The notes: generated from the letters alone by a model not told the origin. Shown: positions 22,803-31,460, numbered from the stretch's first letter. The stretch is DNA of 34,923 bases from Phenylobacterium sp. (GCF_004799395.1 NZ_SSMZ01000092.1:1-34923), one strand, 5' to 3'. Numbers and translations are program-made.

Positions 22803-23145
22803 CCCGAATCTCTGCCGAAGCTCCCTAAGTCGGAACTAGGAGCAACATGGCTCCACGCCAAGAGGCGGCTCGGGACGAGTCACGTCAGACCTCATGTTGC
22901 TGGACGTGGCGCCGAGGGGCCGATGCCAACACACGCCATCTGCGACTTGCGGCTAACCCGGTCTTGCTACTAAATCGTGCTGCTAAGTCCGGCGACCCGA
23001 TTCTCAAGTGTCTTGATTTGTTGAGGAATTCTTCTGCAGGGCTAAATCCTAGTTCCCCAGCCAATCTCCCTTCCGAACATCCGCCGTGCGAGGCTGTGCG
23101 CGGCGCGGCGTCCATGCCGGGCGCGCGCAGACGTGAGGGCAGGCG
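22803..23145. other. Intergenic region across the right end of the island
   Basis: 343 bases without a supported gene. Bases 22803-23046 are the island end. An ATG at 22847 has AGGAG upstream, but its frame runs through the att repeat into the wrong frame of kynA, so it is not called. The att repeat is at 23047-23066, and 23067-23145 is the kynA leader. Confidence 0.6.
23047..23066 (+). repeat. att site, far end of island (direct repeat copy 2)
   Basis: Exact 20-base copy of 16484-16503, consisting of the last 17 bases of tRNA-Gln plus ATC, without the rest of a tRNA. It marks the outer boundary of the island, 79 bases before kynA. Confidence 0.9.
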
Positions 23146-23925
23146 ATGGATTACGGCGACTATCTGCAGCTGGAGACCCTGCTCAGCGCCCAGACCGCGG
23201 CGACTGAGGAGCACGACGAGCTGCTGTTCATCGTCATCCATCAGGCGACCGAGCTGTGGCTGAAACTTTCGATCCATGAAATCCGCAGCGCCGCGGAGCG
23301 CATCCGCGCCGACGATCTGCGCTCGGCCTTCAAGACTCTCTCGCGTGTCGCCCGCATCCAGGCGCACATGATCCAGGCCTGGGAAATCCTGGCCACCATG
23401 ACCCCCTTCGACTACGCCAACTTCCGCGAGAGCCTGGGCGCGAGTTCGGGGTTCCAGTCGTTCCAGTACCGTCAGCTGGAGTTCCTGCTGGGCGCCAAGG
23501 ACGCGCGGATGCTGGATGTGCATGACGCCGCGCCCGCGCGCCGCGCCGAGCTTGAGGTGCTCTTGGGGACGCCAAGTCTTTATGACGAAGCCTTGCGCCT
23601 GCTGGCCCGGCGCGGCTTCGACATTCCCGCCGATCACCTCGAGCGCGACTGGCGTGAGCCCTATGTTCCCAGCGCCGCGGTCGAGGCGGCTTGGCTCGAG
23701 ATCTATCGCCGGACGGAGGCGTACTGGGACCTCTACGAGCTTGGCGAGAAGCTGGTCGACCTCGAATATCGCCTGCAGCAGTGGCGGTTCACGCACATGA
23801 AGACGGTGGAGCGCATCATCGGCTTCAAGCGCGGGACCGGCGGCTCGGAGGGCGTGTCCTACCTGGTCAAGGCGCTGGACCGGAAGCTTTTCCCCGAGTT
23901 GCTGACCTTGCGGACCGCGATGTAG
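23146..23925 (+). CDS. kynA: Tryptophan 2,3-dioxygenase
   Basis: Haem enzyme that opens the indole ring of L-tryptophan with O2 to give N-formylkynurenine, the first step of the kynurenine pathway. The 259 residues fit the bacterial family. Key features are 'MDYGDYLQLETLLSAQ' at the N-terminus, distal His32 in 'LLFIVIHQATELWLK', 'FRESLGASSGFQS' (substrate loop) and the proximal haem ligand His217 in 'WRFTHMKTVERIIGFKRGTGG'. The ATG at 23146 is the first start after an in-frame TGA and follows a GAGGGCAGG purine stretch. No kynureninase or formamidase gene is next to it. The tRNA-Gln island ends 79 bases upstream, so the insertion may have replaced its original upstream context. Confidence 0.96.
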   Translation: MDYGDYLQLETLLSAQTAATEEHDELLFIVIHQATELWLKLSIHEIRSAAERIRADDLRSAFKTLSRVARIQAHMIQAWEILATMTPFDYANFRESLGASSGFQSFQYRQLEFLLGAKDARMLDVHDAAPARRAELEVLLGTPSLYDEALRLLARRGFDIPADHLERDWREPYVPSAAVEAAWLEIYRRTEAYWDLYELGEKLVDLEYRLQQWRFTHMKTVERIIGFKRGTGGSEGVSYLVKALDRKLFPELLTLRTAM

Positions 23926-23940
23926 GCGCGGTGACGCGCC

Positions 23941-24486
23941 TCAGTGGCCGGTCAGGGTCACGCCGCCGCCTTCAGGCGGCAGACTGTCGCCGCCGTTAAG
24001 CGGCTTCTGCATGTGGACGATGTCGACCCAGCGGCCATGCTTGAAGCCGACGCTCTTGCCCACGCCGGTCTGCTCGAAGCCCAGGGACCGATGCAGGCCG
24101 ACGGAGCCGGAATTGCCGCTGTCGCCGATCACCGCCATCAGCTGGCGAATGCCCAGCTTCTCGCAGGCCGCGATCACCGCCGACAGCACGGCTCGGCCAA
24201 CGCCTTTGCCCTTGGCGTCTGGGGAGACATAGACGCTGTCTTCCAGGGTGTAGCGGTAGGCGGCGCGCGGGCGGAACGGACCGGCGTAGGCGAAACCCAG
24301 GACCTGGCCGTCCAGCTCGGCGACCAGATAGGGCATGCCCTGGGCCTGCACGGCGCGGCGCCGGGTGTCCATGTCGGCGGCTGACGGCGGGTCCTCTTCG
24401 AAGGTCCCGAAGCCGTGCAGCACAGCGTCGCCATAGATGGCGGCCAGGGCCTCGGCGTCGGCCTCCGTCGCGTCGCGGACGATCAT
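23941..24486 (-). CDS. GNAT N-acetyltransferase (phosphinothricin acetyltransferase-like)
   Basis: 181-residue GNAT enzyme of the PAT/MddA type, which acetylates amino groups of phosphinothricin, methionine sulfoximine or similar amino acids using acetyl-CoA. Seen: the N-terminal 'IVRDATEADAEALAAIY', 'GTFEEDPPS', the acetyl-CoA loop 'VSPDAKGKGVGRAVL' (K92-G97 region), 'IGDSGNSGSVGLHRSLGF' and 'GRWVDIVHMQKPL'. The true substrate is not known. The ATG at 24486 overlaps the stop of ptrB as ATGA, so the two are translationally coupled; longer open sequence upstream is antisense-like and lies inside ptrB. It converges on kynA with a 15-base gap. Confidence 0.9.
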   Translation of the reverse strand: MIVRDATEADAEALAAIYGDAVLHGFGTFEEDPPSAADMDTRRRAVQAQGMPYLVAELDGQVLGFAYAGPFRPRAAYRYTLEDSVYVSPDAKGKGVGRAVLSAVIAACEKLGIRQLMAVIGDSGNSGSVGLHRSLGFEQTGVGKSVGFKHGRWVDIVHMQKPLNGGDSLPPEGGGVTLTGH

Positions 24487-26570
24487 GCCTTCTCCCAGCC
24501 CTTCTCCAGCGCCCAGACGGCGAAGGCGTAGTCCAGCGCGATCTCCTTGAGGAAGTCGAACCGGCCCGAGGCGCCGCCGTGGCCGGCCTCCATGTTGATC
24601 CTGAGCATCATCGGTGCGTCGCCCGCCGAAAACTCGCGCAGCTTGGCGATCCACTTCTGCGGCTCCCAGTAGGTGACACGCGGGTCGGAGAGGCCGCCGG
24701 TGGCCAGCACGGGCGGATAGGCCTGGGCGCTCACCTGGTCGTAGGGGCTGTAGGAGGTGATCAGGTCGTAGGCGGCGGCGTCCTCCAGCGGATTGCCCCA
24801 CTCGGGCCACTCCGGCGGGGTGAGCGGAAGCGTCGTGTCGCTCATGGTGTTGAGTACGTCGACGAAGGGCACCGCGGCGATGATCGCCCCCCAGAGCCCG
24901 GGCCGCAGGTTGGCGATCGCCCCCATAAGCATGCCGCCGGCCGAGCCGCCGTAGGCCGCTATTCTGCCCTCGGTCGCGTAGCCGGCGCCGATCAGATGTT
25001 CGGCGCAGGCGATGAAGTCGGAAAAGGTGTTGGGCTTCTTCTCCTTGCGGCCGTCCAGGAACCAGCCCCAGCCCTTGTCGGACCCGCCCCGGACGTGGGC
25101 GTTGGCCCAGATCCAGCCGCGGTCGACCAGGCTCAGGTTGCGGATCGAGAAGCCGGCGTCGAGGGCTATGCCGTAGGAACCGTAGCCGTAGAGCAGGAGC
25201 GGCGCGGAGCCGTCGAGCGGAGTGTCCTTCAGCATCAGGACGGTAATCGGGACCTGCTCGCCGTCGGGCGCCGTGGCGTAAAGGCGGCGCGCCACATAGC
25301 GGCTCGGATCGTGACCGGAGGGAATCTCCTGGGTCTTGCGCAGCGTCCGCTCGCGGGTCGCCAGGTCATAGTCGTAGGTCTGCCGCGGCGTGGTCGGCGA
25401 CTGGTAGACGAAGCGGGTCGTGGTGGTTTCGTATTCGTAGCCGTCCTCGAGGTGCAGCGCGTAGGCCTCTTCCTCGAAGGCGACCTCGTGCTCTTCGCCG
25501 TTGCGCGCGGTCACCACGAGGCGGTCCAGCGCGTCCACCCGCTCGGCGCGGACCAGATGGCCTTCGTAGGCGGCGAAGCCGGTGATGTAGCGGCCGCGCT
25601 GGTGGGCGATCCAGTCGCCCCAGGTCGCCTTGGCGGGGACCTCAGCCGTACTGGTCGCGAGCTTGAAATCGATGGCGCCGTCGGCGTTGGTGTGGATCAC
25701 CCAACGGTCGGTCCAGTGGTCGAGGGTGTACTTCACGCCCACCTGGCGCGGCTCGATCACCACCGGCTGGGCGGTCGGGTCCGAGGCGGGGATCAGCCAG
25801 GACTCGGTGGTCTCCTGGTTGCCGACGCCGATCAGGATGTGGCTGTCGTCAGATGTGACGCCGAGGCCCAGGAACATGCCGTCGTCGGCTTCCTCATAGA
25901 CCAGCACGTCGGGGCCGCCGCGGGCCGGGCGGCGGAAGACCTTGGCGGGCCGCGCGTTCTCGTCGCGCCAGATCCAGAACAGCCACTGGCTGTCCGGCGA
26001 GAAGACCAGGGACCCGTAGGCGCTCTCGGCGGCCACTCCAAGCGCCTCGCCCGTGGCCAGGTCGGTGACCCGGATCGTGTAGTATTCCGAGCCCTGCTCG
26101 TCGGCGGCCCAGGCGTAGAGGGCGTGGTCGGGGCTGTGGCTGGCGGCGCCCACCTGGAAGAACGGCTTGTCCTTGGAGAGGGCCTCCTCGTCCAGCAGCA
26201 TCTGCTCGCCATCGCCGTCGCTACGAGGGCGCCGCGCATGGATCGGATGCTGCGCGCCCAGCTCATAGCGGACGTAGTAGTCCCAGGCGCCGTCGGGCGA
26301 GGGGACGGAGCTGTCGTCCTCCTTGATCCGGCCCTTCATCTCGCCGAACATCCGGGCCTGCAGGGCTTCGGTCGGGGTCAGCAGGGCCTCGGTGTAGGCG
26401 TTCTCGGCCTCCAGCGCCTCGCGAATGTCGGCGCGCAGGGTCTTGGGGTCGCGCAGCACCTGCTGCCAGTTGTCGTCCTTCATCCAGGCGTAGTCGTCGA
26501 CCCGGACGCGGCCCAGTTGTTCGATGCGCTTGGGAATCTTCGGTGCCTTAGGCGGCGCGGGCGTGCTCAT
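24483..26570 (-). CDS. ptrB: Oligopeptidase B (S9A serine peptidase)
   Basis: Cytoplasmic prolyl-oligopeptidase-family peptidase that cuts small peptides after Arg/Lys. The 695 residues have no signal peptide. The N-terminal beta-propeller runs to about residue 420 and the alpha/beta-hydrolase domain follows. The catalytic triad is visible: Ser543 in 'AAYGGSAGGMLMG', Asp629 in 'TGGLSDPRVTYWEP' and His664 in 'EAGHGGASGR'. 'NAHVRGGSDKGWGW' and 'NTFSDFIACAEHLI' are typical of this enzyme. The start at ATG 26570 is followed directly by the usual Pro-rich N-terminus. It is the first gene of a two-gene unit with the GNAT gene. Confidence 0.94.
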   Translation of the reverse strand: MSTPAPPKAPKIPKRIEQLGRVRVDDYAWMKDDNWQQVLRDPKTLRADIREALEAENAYTEALLTPTEALQARMFGEMKGRIKEDDSSVPSPDGAWDYYVRYELGAQHPIHARRPRSDGDGEQMLLDEEALSKDKPFFQVGAASHSPDHALYAWAADEQGSEYYTIRVTDLATGEALGVAAESAYGSLVFSPDSQWLFWIWRDENARPAKVFRRPARGGPDVLVYEEADDGMFLGLGVTSDDSHILIGVGNQETTESWLIPASDPTAQPVVIEPRQVGVKYTLDHWTDRWVIHTNADGAIDFKLATSTAEVPAKATWGDWIAHQRGRYITGFAAYEGHLVRAERVDALDRLVVTARNGEEHEVAFEEEAYALHLEDGYEYETTTTRFVYQSPTTPRQTYDYDLATRERTLRKTQEIPSGHDPSRYVARRLYATAPDGEQVPITVLMLKDTPLDGSAPLLLYGYGSYGIALDAGFSIRNLSLVDRGWIWANAHVRGGSDKGWGWFLDGRKEKKPNTFSDFIACAEHLIGAGYATEGRIAAYGGSAGGMLMGAIANLRPGLWGAIIAAVPFVDVLNTMSDTTLPLTPPEWPEWGNPLEDAAAYDLITSYSPYDQVSAQAYPPVLATGGLSDPRVTYWEPQKWIAKLREFSAGDAPMMLRINMEAGHGGASGRFDFLKEIALDYAFAVWALEKGWEKA

Positions 26571-26747
26571 GCCCTGCTAGATGCGGCGCCAAGCGTCGAC
26601 GCTCAAGCGCAAGGCGCCTTCCGCATAAGGTCAGGCCGCGACGCCGTGGCGCCTTGGCGGCGCGGCCGGCTTCTGATTCAGTGCGGACCATCGAGATCGC
26701 GCACGCAGACGCGAAGGGCATCTTAAAGGTTTCGGGGATAGCTTCCC

Positions 26748-27587
26748 ATGATGATGGACCTGTCCGCACAGATGATGCAGGCGACCGTCCAACTCGAGCA
26801 GCCGCTCGGGGACGGGACGCGCACCGTCGGCACAGGCTTCCTGATCACTGAGACAACCGCGGACGGCAAGCCGCACACCATCCTGGTCACCGCCAACCAC
26901 GTCTTCGACAAGATGCCCGGCGCCAACGCCCGGGTCGGCTACCGTATCGCCAACGCCGACGGAAGCTGGAGCTACTCGCCCCAGTCGTTGAAGATCCGCG
27001 ACGCTCAGGGCCACGCACTGTGGACGCACCACCCGACGCGTGACGTGGCGGCGATCGCCATCACCGCGCCGGCGACCTTCGCCAAGGCGGCGATCCCCGA
27101 GGACTACCTGGCGCAGGACGACACCTTTTCGAAGTACGACGTGACGTCGGGCGACCAGATGATGACGCTGGGCTTCCCGCGCGGCCTGGCGGCCAATTCC
27201 GCGGGCTTCCCCATCCTGCGGGCGGGCCGCGTGGCCAGCTATCCGATCGCGCCGGCCAAGATCTTCCCGACCTTCCTGCTCGACTTCTCGGTGTTCCCGG
27301 GCAACTCCGGCGGGCCGGTGTTCATGAGCGGGCCGTCGCGCCACGCGCTCGACGCGAACGGCCAGGGCGGTCAGGATGTGGAGTTCATCGCCGGCCTCCT
27401 GACCCAGCAGGTCGAGCTGAACAGCGAACGCCTGGACATCGGCATCGTCACCAACGCTCGGTTCATCCGCGAGACCATCGCCCTGATCAAGGATCCTGGC
27501 GCCCCGGTGACCGAAGTCGCCGCGGACGAGGGTTCCATCTCTGGCGCCAAGGCGGCGTCGGCGGAAGAGGCCGCCCGCCCGGAATAG
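26748..27587 (+). CDS. Trypsin-like serine protease without visible signal peptide
   Basis: 279-residue protein with a chymotrypsin/Deg-type protease fold (residues about 10-240). The triad residues are His51 in 'LVTANHVFD', Asp99 in 'PTRDVAAIAI' and Ser187 in 'FPGNSGGPVF'. There is no PDZ domain, and no hydrophobic N-terminal leader is seen after the MMMDLSAQ start, so it appears cytoplasmic, which is unusual for this fold. Three consecutive ATG codons (26748, 26751, 26754) follow a GGGGAT stretch. The last 40 residues are Ala/Glu-rich and probably disordered. It is divergent from ptrB and 70 bases upstream of an exported S9 peptidase on the same strand. Substrate unknown. Confidence 0.87.
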   Translation: MMMDLSAQMMQATVQLEQPLGDGTRTVGTGFLITETTADGKPHTILVTANHVFDKMPGANARVGYRIANADGSWSYSPQSLKIRDAQGHALWTHHPTRDVAAIAITAPATFAKAAIPEDYLAQDDTFSKYDVTSGDQMMTLGFPRGLAANSAGFPILRAGRVASYPIAPAKIFPTFLLDFSVFPGNSGGPVFMSGPSRHALDANGQGGQDVEFIAGLLTQQVELNSERLDIGIVTNARFIRETIALIKDPGAPVTEVAADEGSISGAKAASAEEAARPE

Positions 27588-27657
27588 GCGCGCCGGCGGA
27601 TTGACGCGCCGCGCAGGAGCGGGCGATCTGACCTCTGCCGTGGGCGGGGGAATTTCG

Positions 27658-29766
27658 ATGAAACCGATGAGGGGCGTTGGCGGCTTGCTGCTGGCCGGGG
27701 CGCTGGGCGGAGCCTTGGGCGCCGGGCAGCCGGCCTGGGCGGAGGGCGAACTGGTGCTCTCCTCCGTCCGACAGGTCCGCGACCTGCGCGAGATCGCATT
27801 GTCGCCGGACGCAAGTCAGGTGGCGGCCGTGGTCATGGCGTCCACCGCCGAGGGCGGCCAGACGCACCTGTGGCTGACCGGCCGCGACGGCAAACCCGCG
27901 CGCCAGCTCACCTCCTCCACCGCCGACGACCAGCCCGGCGAGCGCAGCCCCGCCTGGTCCGCCGACGGCGCAGACCTTTTCTTCGTTGCCAAGCGTGGCA
28001 AGGCGGGTCGCCTCTATCGTCTGCCGATGGCGGGCGGCGAGGCGCAGGGCCTGGTGCTGGCCCGGCCCGTCGCCGGGGCCTTGCAGGCTGGCTGGGAGTT
28101 GAAGTCCGGGGAGGCCGTCGAGGCCGACGTGCGGGCCTTCGAGATCGCTCCTGGCGACAAGCAGGTCGCGGTGCTGGCCGCCGACGGCGAGACCGCCGCG
28201 CGCGCCGGCGAGGTGAAGAAGAAGGATGACGCCGTGCGCGTCGGCCGTGACGACGCCAAGAAGATCCGCCTCTACCTGGTCGAGGCGGCCACCGGCGCGG
28301 CCCGAGAGGTCGACCTGCCTGACAACGTGCAGTCGGCGCGCTGGAACGCCAGCTCCGACGAACTGCTGGTGGTCACCATCCCCGATGACGAGGACCTGGG
28401 CCCCGGCGCGCGCCTGTGGCGGGTCAAGGCGGCGGGCGGACCGCCGAGCGAGGTCGCTGGCGCGCCCAAGACCGTGCGCCAGCCGGCGTGGACAGCGGAC
28501 GGGATCGTCTATCTGGCGCAGTGCGAGGAGGACGCGCCCCCGGGATGCGCCGAACTCTTCACCTACGACTTCGCCACCCGCGCCGCGCGCGGCCTGACCA
28601 AGGGCCTGAAGGGCTCGCTGATCGACGGCTTCGTGCTCGAGGCGGGCGGCAAGAGCGTGGTCACCCCGCTCATGTCCGGCGTCGACCAGAAGCTGGCGCG
28701 CATTGAGCTCTCGACCGGGGCGCTCAGCTGGATCGAGGCTCCGCAGCCGGTGGTGGCCGCCGCGGTGACCAATCCGCGCGAGACCGCCTGGGCCTTCACC
28801 GCAAGCGGCCCCTCCCAGCCGCCGGCGCTCTATCTGGCCGCCAAGCTCGGCGAGGCGCCGGTCAAGTTGAGCCTGCCGGAGATCGTGCCCGGCTTCTGGC
28901 CGAGGGCGGCCAGCGAGCGGGTGAGCTGGACCAATGGCGGGCTGAAGATCGAGGGCCTGTTCTACCACCCGCATGGCGACGACAAGCATCCGCCTTTGGT
29001 GGTGATCGTGCATGGCGGCCCGACCGGCCTCTTCCAGGACCGCTACTCCAACCTGGCGAACCTGCTGGTCTTCCAGGGCTGGGCGGTGCTGGAGACCAAT
29101 CCGCGCGGCAGTCAGGGCTATGGCGCAGCCTTCGAGGCGGCCAACAAGAACGACCTGGGCGGCGGCGACTACACCGACATCATGACCGGCGTGGACACGG
29201 TGCTGGCCAAATATGGCGTCGATCCGCAGCGGATGGCGCTGATCGGCTACAGCTACGGCGGCGAGATGGCGGCCTTCGTCGAGGGCCGGACCGACCGCTT
29301 CAAGGCGCTGGTCTCCGGCGCGCCGGTGATCGACCAGTTCAGCGAGTATGGGACGGAAGACGCCTCGTTCTACGACCGCTGGTACTTCGGCAAGCCCTGG
29401 GAGCGGTTCGCCGACGCCTGGCGGCAGAGCGCGCTCGCCAAGGTGGCGCACGGCAAGACGCCACTCTTGCTGCTGCAGGGCGAAGAGGATCCGACCGACC
29501 CGCTGGGCCAGTCGCTGGAAATGCGCCGCGCCATGCGCCAGGTCGGCGCGCCGGTTGAACTGGTGAGATATCCGCGCGAGACCCACCGCACCCTGGGCGC
29601 GGGCTTCTCCGCTCAGCCGACGCGGGAACCCTGGCACGGGGAGGACCTGCGCCGCCGGATGATCGCCTTCATCGCCGACGCCTTCGCCGGCAAGGATCCG
29701 ACGGCCCAGCCCTCGCCGCCGCCGGTCACCGCGGCGGAGAAAGCCCCCGCCGCGCCGCCGACGTAA
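27658..29766 (+). CDS. Exported S9 family prolyl oligopeptidase-type peptidase
   Basis: 702-residue secreted peptidase of the S9 family (DPP/acylaminoacyl-peptidase type). The signal peptide is residues 1 to about 28, ending 'AGQPAWAEG'. A WD/propeller region with repeats such as 'SPAWSADGADLFFVAK' runs to about residue 420, and the catalytic alpha/beta-hydrolase domain follows. The triad is Ser532 in 'LIGYSYGGEMAAF', Asp611 in 'LQGEEDPTDPL' and His643 in 'RETHRTLGAGF'. 'VIVHGGPTGLF' and 'LETNPRGSQGYG' are typical of the family. The Pro/Ala-rich tail is low complexity. The ATG at 27658 follows GGGGG with a 7-base spacer; the extension to 27601 is rejected because it would bury the signal peptide. 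It converges with the DUF4398 gene, with 6 bases between the stops. Confidence 0.93.
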   Translation: MKPMRGVGGLLLAGALGGALGAGQPAWAEGELVLSSVRQVRDLREIALSPDASQVAAVVMASTAEGGQTHLWLTGRDGKPARQLTSSTADDQPGERSPAWSADGADLFFVAKRGKAGRLYRLPMAGGEAQGLVLARPVAGALQAGWELKSGEAVEADVRAFEIAPGDKQVAVLAADGETAARAGEVKKKDDAVRVGRDDAKKIRLYLVEAATGAAREVDLPDNVQSARWNASSDELLVVTIPDDEDLGPGARLWRVKAAGGPPSEVAGAPKTVRQPAWTADGIVYLAQCEEDAPPGCAELFTYDFATRAARGLTKGLKGSLIDGFVLEAGGKSVVTPLMSGVDQKLARIELSTGALSWIEAPQPVVAAAVTNPRETAWAFTASGPSQPPALYLAAKLGEAPVKLSLPEIVPGFWPRAASERVSWTNGGLKIEGLFYHPHGDDKHPPLVVIVHGGPTGLFQDRYSNLANLLVFQGWAVLETNPRGSQGYGAAFEAANKNDLGGGDYTDIMTGVDTVLAKYGVDPQRMALIGYSYGGEMAAFVEGRTDRFKALVSGAPVIDQFSEYGTEDASFYDRWYFGKPWERFADAWRQSALAKVAHGKTPLLLLQGEEDPTDPLGQSLEMRRAMRQVGAPVELVRYPRETHRTLGAGFSAQPTREPWHGEDLRRRMIAFIADAFAGKDPTAQPSPPPVTAAEKAPAAPPT

Positions 29767-29772
29767 GCATCG

Positions 29773-30492
29773 CTACTGCGGGGTGACCTTGGTGGTCGTG
29801 GTGACTTGCTCCGAGGGCGCCGTGGACGTCACGCCCGTGGTTGTCGTGTGATGGGTGACGGTCGTGTGCGTCACGCGATGCGCGGGCTTGGTGGTCGTCG
29901 TCGTGGTCTCGACCTGCGGGGCGGGCGGCGGCGTCTGGGCGGCGAGCGCGGCGGCGTTGCGCGCGGCCTCGGCGTCCGCGGCGGAGGCCGCAGCCGACTG
30001 CTGCGCGGTGTCGGCCCGCGCGTTGGCTGCCGCGGCCTGCTGCTGAGCCTGCGCGGCCTGCTGCTGGGCGGTCACCGCCTGATCCTGGGCGTCCGCCGCC
30101 TGGCCGCGCGCGGCGGCGACCTGATCGCGAGCCGCTTCGGCGGTGGCGCGTTCGGCTTCGTGCGCGGAGGCCAAGGCGTCGTTCTTGTGCTGCTGGGAGA
30201 TGCCGATCGCGGCGTCGGCCAGGCCTTGGGCGCGGACGCCGTCCTCAATGGCCCGGTCACGGTGGTCGTTGTCGAAGTCCCGCTGCGCGGCCGCCAGGGC
30301 GGCGCGCGCCTCGGCGATGTTGCGCGGGGAGTCGCCGTAGGCCCCCAGGGTCTCGGCCGTGTGGATTTTGGCCTCAGCGGCGGCGATGGCTTCGCGTGCG
30401 CGCTCGGTGGTGCCGGCCGCAGCAGGGGTCGCGACCGCCAGGGTGATGGCGCTCGACGCGAGCAGCGAAGCGATGATGGTAGTCCTAAGCAT
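29773..30492 (-). CDS. DUF4398 coiled-coil envelope protein
   Basis: 239-residue exported protein of unknown function. The signal peptide is about residues 1-26 ('LLASSAITLAVATPAAAG'). A DUF4398-like helical domain follows ('AREAIAAAEAKIHTAETLGA', 'ARAALAAAQRDFDNDHRDRA'). Next comes a long Ala/Gln-rich coiled coil with runs such as 'QQQAAQAQQQAAAANA', and then a Thr/His-rich tail of about 45 residues containing runs of 4-6 Thr. The start at ATG 30492 has AGGAG just upstream. The open frame to 30585 is rejected because it would precede the signal peptide. An envelope role is inferred from the architecture only. Confidence 0.82.
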   Translation of the reverse strand: MLRTTIIASLLASSAITLAVATPAAAGTTERAREAIAAAEAKIHTAETLGAYGDSPRNIAEARAALAAAQRDFDNDHRDRAIEDGVRAQGLADAAIGISQQHKNDALASAHEAERATAEAARDQVAAARGQAADAQDQAVTAQQQAAQAQQQAAAANARADTAQQSAAASAADAEAARNAAALAAQTPPPAPQVETTTTTTKPAHRVTHTTVTHHTTTTGVTSTAPSEQVTTTTKVTPQ

Positions 30493-30609
30493 GATGTTCT
30501 CCTGCCCATAGGCAAATGCTGTCGCCACGGGACGTGAGGTCACATGGCGTGGGGCAGCAACGGCTGGCGGTGAGATGGGTTTCACCGCTGCCGGAGAACG
30601 TGGTTGGTT

Positions 30610-31059
30610 TTAGCCCGCGTAGATGATCGAGATCGTCTCGGCGATGCAGGCGGGTTTTTCTTCGCCCTCGATCTCGATAGTGCATTCGTTCTTCAGCTGC
30701 ATGCCGCCGGCCTTGGGCTCGGCGCCGATCAGCTTCTGGCGCATGCGCACGCGCTTGCCGACCCTGACCATGTTGATGAAGCGGACCTTGTCGGAGCCGT
30801 AGTTGATGCCGCGGCTGACGCCGGTGATCGGCAGCATGCCCTGGCCGAGGAATGGGATCAGCGACAGGGTCAGGTAGCCGTGGGCGATCGGGCCGCCGAT
30901 CTCGCGCGTGGCCCGCTCGACATCGACGTGGATCCACTGGTGATCGCCGGTGGCGTCGGCGAATTTGTTGACCCGGTCCTGGTCGACAAGCAGCCAGTCC
31001 GAAACGCCCACTTCCGTGCCGATCAGGCCGGGCAGGTCTTTGATCTCAACCGGGTTCAT
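30610..31059 (-). CDS. MaoC family dehydratase (R-specific enoyl-CoA hydratase type)
   Basis: 149-residue single hot-dog-fold hydratase, predicted to hydrate or dehydrate trans-2-enoyl-CoA. The hydratase-2 motif is present as 'FADATGDHQWIHVDVERA', with catalytic Asp39 and His44 spaced as in the family; Gln-Trp replaces the usual Asn-Pro. 'GPIAHGYLTLSLIPFL' and 'YGSDKVRFINMVRVGKRVR' are also typical, so it belongs to the NodN/MaoC type. The start at ATG 31059 follows AGAGGAAG. It is divergent from the YciI-like gene and near an acyl-CoA synthetase and an enoyl-CoA hydratase, which fits fatty- or aromatic-acid CoA metabolism. Confidence 0.92.
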   Translation of the reverse strand: MNPVEIKDLPGLIGTEVGVSDWLLVDQDRVNKFADATGDHQWIHVDVERATREIGGPIAHGYLTLSLIPFLGQGMLPITGVSRGINYGSDKVRFINMVRVGKRVRMRQKLIGAEPKAGGMQLKNECTIEIEGEEKPACIAETISIIYAG

Positions 31060-31140
31060 CGTGGGCTTCCTCTTGATTGGCTTGGCTGTAATTGGGTCTA
31101 GCATCCCGTCGCGCGCGGGCAAGCCGCATGGGAGATCCGG

Positions 31141-31446
31141 ATGGCCGACTTCATCTACCTGATGCACGAAGCCGAGCCCGCCGATCCGGCGGTCTGGGAG
31201 GCCTATATCAACGGCCTGAACGAGAAGGGCGTCCTGCGCGGCGGCTCGGCGATCGGGAAGGGCGTATGCCTGCGGAAGGACGGCGCGGCGCCGCCCATCA
31301 GCCACCATATCGTGGGCTATCTGCGGATCGAGGTCGCCGATATGGCGGCCGCTCAGGCGCTGCTGGCCAGCAACCCGGTCTATGAAGCCGGCGGCGTCAT
31401 CGAGGTGCGCGAACTGCCCCGCGCGATAGGGCCGGCTCAGGACTAG
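31141..31446 (+). CDS. YciI-like family protein
   Basis: 101-residue small protein of the YCII/DGPF-like alpha+beta barrel type ('FIYLMHEAEPADPAVWEAYI', 'YLRIEVADMAAAQALLASNP', 'GGVIEVRELP'). Family members include possible hydrolases or isomerases and sigma-factor partners; no specific role can be given. The ATG at 31141 has GGGAG 6 bases upstream. It is divergent from the MaoC gene and convergent with the acyl-CoA synthetase, with a hairpin between. Confidence 0.82.
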   Translation: MADFIYLMHEAEPADPAVWEAYINGLNEKGVLRGGSAIGKGVCLRKDGAAPPISHHIVGYLRIEVADMAAAQALLASNPVYEAGGVIEVRELPRAIGPAQD

Positions 31447-31460
31447 GCCCGGCATCTAGC

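Larger units (their letters stand above)
16484..23066. mobile_element. Small tRNA-Gln genomic island with degenerate integrase
   Basis: About 6.6 kb between two exact 20-bp copies of the tRNA-Gln 3' end. The integrase remnant sits directly beside the tRNA copy, the classic arrangement for tyrosine-recombinase islands. Cargo: a Fic protein, a PEP-CTERM protein, a membrane-anchored transcription regulator, a small membrane protein with a truncated paralogue, and a short orphan protein. The intergenic regions are long and AT-rich or repetitive compared with the tightly packed flanks. No excisionase, replication or conjugation genes are seen. The integrase is broken, so the island is probably fixed unless helped in trans. 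Confidence 0.88.

Noticed and set aside
22847-23263. ATG with AGGAG at the right end of the island as a gene start
   Set aside because: The frame runs through the att repeat and then the wrong frame of kynA; no protein-like composition or known motif.
24579-26726. 715-codon open frame antisense to ptrB
   Set aside because: The opposite strand encodes oligopeptidase B with a complete triad; the antisense product has no recognisable motif.
27487-29637. 716-codon open frame antisense to the exported S9 peptidase
   Set aside because: Antisense artefact of high GC third-position bias; the sense gene has a signal peptide and triad.
29806-30537. Plus-strand 243-codon Gly/Arg-rich frame opposite the DUF4398 gene
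   Set aside because: It mirrors the Ala/Gln/Thr low-complexity codons of the real gene, which has a signal peptide and ribosome binding site.
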